A program made the translations under genes and the position numbers. Of a stretch of 64,000 nucleotides of DNA, positions 58,466-64,000 are shown piece after piece. This DNA is from Dasypus novemcinctus. Taxonomy: Eukaryota; Chordata; Mammalia; Cingulata; Dasypodidae. Position 1 is the stretch's first letter, and every line of letters begins with the position of its first letter. The stretch covers positions 30,689,843 to 30,753,842 of the forward strand of contig NC_080702.1 of assembly GCF_030445035.2 (NCBI RefSeq), given 5' to 3'. The notes under the pieces were generated by a model, which saw nothing but the letters and a program-made list of their open reading frames with translations, made no database searches and had not been told where the DNA came from.

Positions 58466-58850
58466 CTTCCGGCAAGATGGTGGCTGAGTGAGCTTGCCTT
58501 GCCGTCTCTCCTGGGAAGAGGCAGCTGGGCACCGCTGGAGGTTCTCTGGGACCAGGCTTTTTCAGGATTTTTTCAGGGCAGGAAGTGTCTGGACATCGAT
58601 TTGGTGGGAAGGTAACGGAAAGGACTGGTCTATAAGATATAAATTGGGACTTTTCAGGAGGGGGAGGCAAGATGGCGGCTGAGTGAACTTCCCGGTTACT
58701 AGCTTCTGGGGGGAATTGGCTGGGAGGTGTCGGAGACTCTTTGGGACCGGCTGTTTCGGGATTTTTCCTGGTCCGGAGGTGTCTGGACATCGATTTGGAG
58801 GGAAGGTAACAGAGAGGATCCATCTGTGAAATATACACGGAGATCCCAGC
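58466..58850 (+). promoter_or_regulatory. Two tandem 5' UTR monomers of the young L1
   Basis: Two related units of about 190-200 bases, starting near 58466 and 58660. Both begin with a YY1-like site (GCAAGATGGTGGCTGAGTGA and GGCAAGATGGCGGCTGAGTG) and share GTCTGGACATCGATTTGG and GGAAGGTAAC. Monomeric promoters of this kind are known from mouse L1; here the array holds two units. Confidence 0.7.
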
Positions 58851-58859
58851 TACATGTGG

Positions 58860-59175
58860 AGGATTCCCTCCTTGGGTAGGTGGAGCCGAGGCAGCTAGCA
58901 CCGCGCGGAGCCCCGGTGGGCGGTGGCCAGGGTAGCCGAGTCCGGCCGAGCCCGCCTGAGCCATGGCGGGTGGAGGGGCGGACCCCGGCTGAGCTCGGCC
59001 GAGCCCAGCCGCGCCGCGCCGGGCGGCGAGCGGGAGAGCCGAGCCGCACTGCACTGCGCCGGGCGGCGGGCGGGAAACCCGAGCCCAGCCGAGCCCAGCC
59101 GAGCCCAGCCGAGCCGCGGTGGGCGGCGGGCAGGGAGCCGGAGCCCAGCTGAGCCCAGCCGAGCCTGGCGGCGGG
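58860..59175 (+). promoter_or_regulatory. GC-rich, CpG-dense part of the L1 5' UTR
   Basis: About 300 bases very rich in G and C with many CpGs, including short tandem copies of GAGCCCAGCC at 59080-59165. It sits between the monomers and a T-rich stretch at 59190-59250. Its base composition is unlike anything else in the window. Long open frames here on both strands reflect composition, not genes. Confidence 0.65.
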
Positions 59176-59942
59176 GTTTCTGTTCTTTGGGTTTTTTTTT
59201 TTTTATTTATTTTTGTTGTTGTTGTTCTTGTTGTTCTTTTTTTTTTCTTCAATCCTCTCTTTCTTGTCCCCAATATTCTTCTTATACTATTTTACCTTAA
59301 CAATACAATAGGTCCTACAGGAAATACCTCACATTTGCTGGGTTTCCTCACCCTCCACTGCCTCATTTCTCTGTGAATAGATTTAGCCTATCTACACTAT
59401 CCCCTTTCCCCTACAACTTGACATCCTCGACCATCTGCTATCTCTCCTATATTCCATCTCCCTTTCTTTGATCCACAAAATGTCTAACTCTTAATTTCTA
59501 ATACCTTTGTTTAGTTTTCCATCTGGTATTCGTCCCTGAAACTATTACCTTTCTTTTCTCTTTCCCTCTCTCACGAAAACAATAGCCTCTTAGTACGTAC
59601 CACATTCCTCCCATATTCAGTCATCTACCTCATTATAGGTACTTTCCTACTACTATAACTCTACACAATTTACATGATCTAACCTCCATCCTCCCAGAAC
59701 TCATATTGTTGCTTTGTAAACATATATCACCAATACTACTTCACACTTTTCCTTCCTTACACAATTGACTTTCCCCAGCACTAATACTTTCCTTTAAAGT
59801 GAGCTTAACTAGCAATAAGAAATTGGAATAAGAAGAACAAAGTGACAAAGAGAAGATATAACACTTACGCAAAAACAACAGCTAATTAATCTCCAAGACT
59901 AGACAAAGAAGCTAAGGAACTGATTAAACCCGTCAAGAAAAA
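59176..59942 (+). other. Remainder of the L1 5' UTR
   Basis: T-rich tract with GTT repeats, then pyrimidine-rich sequence leading to ORF1. No further gene is visible. Confidence 0.55.
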
Positions 59943-60916
59943 ATGTTGACAAGACAGCAACAAAAATCTACAAACCAAACCAGTAATCAGGAAAACATGG
60001 CTGAATCCAATCAACAAACTGAAAATCAGGAAGGGGGGCAGGGACTTCGCACAAGCAAAGAAAGATCTCAGAACATTTATCACTGACAAATTTGATGAAG
60101 TAATGAAAGAGGTTAACAGCGTGAAGACAACACTTGGAGGGGAAATTGCAGACATGCGCAAAAGAAATAACAGATATGATGGAAATGAACACCACAATTC
60201 AAGAAATCAAAAATACACTTGCAGCAAATATCAGCAGACTAGAAGAGGCAGAGCAGAGAATTAGTGATGTGGAAGACAGTGCATTGGAAATCAAACAGAT
60301 AGTAGAAGTGGTCAATAAAAAGGTAGAAAAAATCCAGATAGGACTTAGGGACCTGAATGATAACGCAAAACGCTCAAACATACGTATTATAGGCATTCCA
60401 GAAGGAGAAGAGAAGGGAAAGGGGTCAGAAGGAGTGTTGCAGGAAATAATGACTGAAAACTTCCCAAATCTACTGAAAGAGACAGATGTACATATCCAAG
60501 AAGCACAGCGCACTCCACTGGTCATAAACCCCAACAGGCCCACCCCAAGACATATACTTGTCAAATTATCCAATGCTCAAGACAAAGAAAAAATTCTAAA
60601 AGCAGCAAGAGAAAAGAAAACCATCACATACAAGGGAAACTCCATAAGATTAAGTGCTGATTTCTCATCTGAAACGATGGAGGCAAGAAGGCAGTGGTAT
60701 GCTATAGTCAAGGTACTAAAGGAAAAAAATTTCCAACCAAGAATACTCTATCCAGCTAAACTAGCATTCAAACATGATGGAGAGTTCAAAATATTCACAG
60801 ATAAACAGAAACTGAAAGAGTATATCAACAAGAAACCTCCCCTTCAAGAAATTCTTAAGGGAATTCTGCAGGAAGAAAGGAAAAAACAGGACAGTCAGAG
60901 ATGGAGGAGAGTGTAA
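59943..60916 (+). pseudogene. L1 ORF1 (RNA-binding protein), two 1-bp frameshifts
   Basis: ORF1 protein coats L1 RNA as a trimer and is needed for retrotransposition. The ATG at 59943 opens a polar N-terminus. One indel in the G6 run near 60031-60036 and one extra A near 60166 shift the frame; from there the frame is open to 60916. The parts seen are a coiled coil (about 60060-60350, with EEAEQRISDVED), the RNA-recognition domain (RSNIRIIGIPEGEEKG through NFPNLLKE) and the C-terminal domain (ARRQWYAIVKVLKEKNFQPR, YPAKLAF). Without the two indels the length would be near the usual size. Both indels are in homopolymers. Confidence 0.85.
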
Positions 60917-60996
60917 AAGCAACAAGAAAGACAAAAATAGAAGGGGAAAATAAAATAATACAAACAAAATATAACAAACACAATTCCAACCAAAAT

Positions 60997-63900
60997 ATGG
61001 CTACCATAAATAACTCTCTAAACGTAATAACACTGAATGTCAATGGATTAAACTCACCTATCAAAAGATTCAGACTGGGACACTGGATAAGGAAATACGA
61101 CCCATCTATATGCTGCCTACAAGAGACACATCTTAGACCCAGAGTCTCATGGAGGTTGAAAGTGAATGGCTGGAAAACAATCATACAAGCAAACAACAAC
61201 CAAAAAAAAGGCAGGAGTAGCTATATTAATATCAGACAAAATAGACTTTAAATGCGAAACAATTGTGAGAGACAAAGAAGGATACTATATTTCAGTGAAA
61301 GGGACAATCTGTCAAGAAGTTCGAACAATCATAAATATTTATGCTCCTAACAAGGGCGCCTCTAAATATGTGAGGCAAACGCTGGAAAAACTAAGTGAAA
61401 GAATAGATGCATCTACAATTATAGTGGGGGATTTTAATACACCACTATCAACTCTGGACAGAACATCTCAAAAGAGAATCACTAAAGAAACAAAACATTT
61501 GAACAGTATATTAGAAGAGCTGGATCTAATAGACATATATAGATCATTACACCCAAACACAGCAGGATATACATTTTTCTCAAACGCACATGGAACATTC
61601 TCCAAGATTGACCATATGCTAGGCCACAAAGAAAGGCTTAATGAATTCAGAAAGATCGAAATCATACAAAACAATATCTCTGACCACAGTGGAGTCAAGC
61701 TGGAAATTTGCAAGGGACAGAGACCCAGACTTCACACGACAATTTGGAAATTAAACAGCACACTCTTAGAAAAACAGTGGGTCAAAGAGGAAATCTCAAA
61801 AGAAATCAATGACTACCTTGAAACAAATGATAATGATAACACAACATACCAAAATTTATGGGATGCAGCAAAAGCGGTACTGAGAGGGAAATTTATAGCC
61901 ATAAATTCATATATCAAAAAAGAAGAAAGAGCAGAAATTGAAGAATTAACTGCACATTTGAAGGAATTAGAAAAACAACAACAAAGTAACCCAACAGGAA
62001 GAAGAAGGAAGGAAATAACAAAGATAAGAGCAGAACTAAATGAAATAGAAAATAAGAAAGCACTTGAAAAAATAAACAAGACCAAGAGCTGGTTTTTTGA
62101 GAAGATCAACAAAATTGACAAACCTTTGGCGAGACTAACAAAGAAAAAAAGAGAAAAGATGCAAATACACAAAATAAGAAATGAGAAAAGTGATATCACC
62201 ACTGACCCCACAGAAATAAAGACTATCATAAGAGGATACTTTGAAAAACTATATTCCAACAAAAATGACAATTTAGAAGAAATGGACAAATTCCTAGGAA
62301 TACATAAGCAGCCCATACTGACGAAAGAAGAAATTGATGATCTTAACAAACCAATCACAAGCAAAGAGATAGAATCAGTTATTAAAAATCTCCCAACTAA
62401 GAAGAGCCCAGGGCCAGATGGCTTCACAGGTGAATTCTACAAAACATTCCGGAAAGAACTAACACCAATCCTGTTGAAACTATTCCAAAAAATCGAAACA
62501 GAAGGAACACTGCCTAATTCCTTCTATGATGCCAACATTACCCTAGTACCAAAGCCAAACAAAGACACCACAAGAAAGGAAAATTACAGACCAATTTCTC
62601 TAATGAACCTAGACGCAAAAATACTTAACAAAATACTTGCTAATCGTATTCAACAACACATTAAACGAATTATACACCATGACCAAGTGGGATTTATTCC
62701 AGGTATGCAAGGATGGTTCAACATAAGAAAATCAATCAATGTAATACACCATATAAACAGATTGAGAGAAAAAAACCACATGATTATATCTATAGATGCA
62801 GAAAAGGCATTTGACAAAATACAGCACCCCTTCCTGATAAAAACACTCCAAAAGATCGGAATACAAGGAAACTTTTTGAACATGATAAAGAGTATATATG
62901 AAAAACCTAAAGCCAACATTGTTTACAATGGCGAAATCCTGAAATCCTTCCCTCTAAAATCAGGAACAAGACAAGGATGCCCATTGTCTCCGCTCCTATT
63001 TAACATTGTCTTGGAAGTACTGGCTCGAGCACTGAGACAAGAACCAGATATAAAAGGCATTCAAATTGGAAGGGAAGAAGTCAAAATTTCATTATTTGCA
63101 GATGACATGATCCTATATATAGAAAACCCTGAGAGATCTACAACAAAGCTCCTAGAACTCATAAATGAGTTTTGCAAAGTCGCAGGTTATAAGATCAATG
63201 CGCAAAAATCAGTAGCATTTCTATACACCAATAATGAGCAAGATCAGGAGGAAATCAAGAAACAAATACCATTCACAATAGTAAATAAAAAAATCAAATA
63301 CTTAGGAATAAATTTAACTAAAGAGGTAAAAACTTATACATCGAGAACTATACAAGATTGTTCAAGGAAATCAAAGAAGACCTAAATAAATGGAAGAATA
63401 TTCCCTGTTCATGGATAGGAAGACTGAATATTATTAAGATGTCATTCCTACCAAAACTGATCTACACATTCAATGCAATCCCAATAAAAATCAAAGCAGC
63501 CTTCTTTAAGGAACTAGAAAAACTAACTATGAAATTTATTTGGAATAAAAAGAGACCCCGAATAGCCAAAGACATATTGAAAAAGAAAAACAAAATAGGA
63601 GGAATCACACTTCCTGACTTCAAAACATACTACAAAGCTACAGTAGTGAAAACAGCATGGTACTGGCATAAGGAGAGACACACAGACCAATGGAATCGAA
63701 TTGAAAGTTCAGATATAGAACCTCATGTATACAGCCATATAATATTCGATAAAGCCACCAAACCCTCTCAACTGGGAGAGAATGGCCTATTCAACAAATG
63801 GTGCCTGGAGAACTGGATAGCTATATGTAGAAGAATGAAAGAGGATTACCATCTCACACCTTATACAAAGATCAACTCAAGATGGATCAAAGACCTAAAT

Positions 63901-64000
63901 ATAAGAGCCAAGACCATAAAGACCTTAGAAAGCAGTGTAGGGAAACATCTACAGGACCTTGTAATAGGAAATGGCTTCATGAATATCACACCAAAAGCAC
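60997..64000 (+). pseudogene. L1 ORF2 (endonuclease and reverse transcriptase), two 1-bp frameshifts, partial
   Basis: ORF2 nicks target DNA and reverse transcribes L1 RNA there. It starts at the ATG at 60997 (MATINNSLNVITLNVNGLN). Endonuclease residues are all visible: Asn in LNVNGL, Glu in CLQETHL, Asp and Asn in [12 protein letters not shown], and the SDHSGVKLE pair. An extra A in the A8 run at 61202-61209 shifts frame inside the endonuclease; the next frame is open to 63385 and contains the RT domain with [42 protein letters not shown] and the catalytic FADD at 63095-63106. A one-base loss near 63331 shifts again; the third frame is open to the window end. The C-terminal cysteine motif is not reached. 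Confidence 0.9.
63095..63106 (+). other. L1 ORF2 reverse-transcriptase FADD motif
   Basis: TTT GCA GAT GAC codes the catalytic FADD box, within [13 protein letters not shown]. It is intact. Confidence 0.9.

Larger units (their letters stand above)
58455..64000 (+). mobile_element. Young L1 retrotransposon, 5' complete, cut by window end
   Basis: A LINE-1 copy with an apparently full 5' end: two promoter monomers, a GC-rich 5' UTR, ORF1 and ORF2 in order. ORF1 and ORF2 each contain only single-base indels, so the insertion is young. The C-terminal part of ORF2 and the 3' UTR lie beyond the window. It is inserted next to an older inverted L1. Confidence 0.92.

Noticed and set aside
58398..59273. 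291-codon minus-strand frame rich in Pro, Ala, Arg and Ser
   Set aside because: Composition effect of the GC-rich L1 5' UTR; it runs antisense through promoter monomers and ends in L1 sequence.
61813..62427. 204-codon minus-strand frame
   Set aside because: Antisense shadow of L1 ORF2.

Overview
The window is mammalian nuclear DNA, most likely from an armadillo (Dasypus) or a close xenarthran. The main clue is a tRNA-derived SINE at 25600-25996 of the armadillo DAS type, flanked by a 14-bp target-site duplication. Many copies of one lineage-restricted L1 3' region support this. The DNA is AT-rich, intron-bearing and about half recognisable transposon sequence. No operons, CRISPR arrays or bacterial features are present.

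Two chemosensory genes are the only host genes I can support. At 9216-10142 (+) lies an intact single-exon olfactory receptor of the OR7 type. At 27615-40991 (-) lies a vomeronasal type-2 receptor (V2R) with all six coding exons, consistent splice sites and phases, and a predicted length of 857 residues. It carries one disabling change: an extra base in a G5 run at the start of the seven-transmembrane exon. It is either a very young pseudogene or a gene with a sequence error.

Retroelements fill most of the rest. From 0-5.8 kb there are L1 3' ends, then an older internally deleted L1 (-) with a tandem-monomer 5' UTR, then an L1 end (+). The 7.1-9 kb stretch holds L1 and L2 pieces. At 11.2-11.8 kb and 13.8-21.3 kb are L1 pieces, including two long L1 3' regions placed head to head. 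The introns of the V2R hold further L1 pieces, one with a 5' inversion, and a SINE-like insertion. Between 42.8 and 47.1 kb are L1 ends in alternating orientations. At 47.6-57.1 kb is a complete but decayed gammaretrovirus-like endogenous provirus with LTR, proline-type PBS, gag, pro, pol, env, PPT and LTR; its 3' LTR carries a large expansion of a 32-bp tandem repeat. From about 58.46 kb to the end is a young L1 (+) with a two-monomer promoter, GC-rich 5' UTR, ORF1 and most of ORF2, running off the window.

The elements do not form a shared pathway. The two receptors are both membrane chemoreceptors but belong to unrelated GPCR classes (class A and class C). I found no evidence of an undescribed biological system. 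The most useful leads are the near-intact V2R, the LTR repeat expansion, the inverted L1 ends, and the fact that most frameshifts in otherwise intact reading frames fall in short homopolymers.
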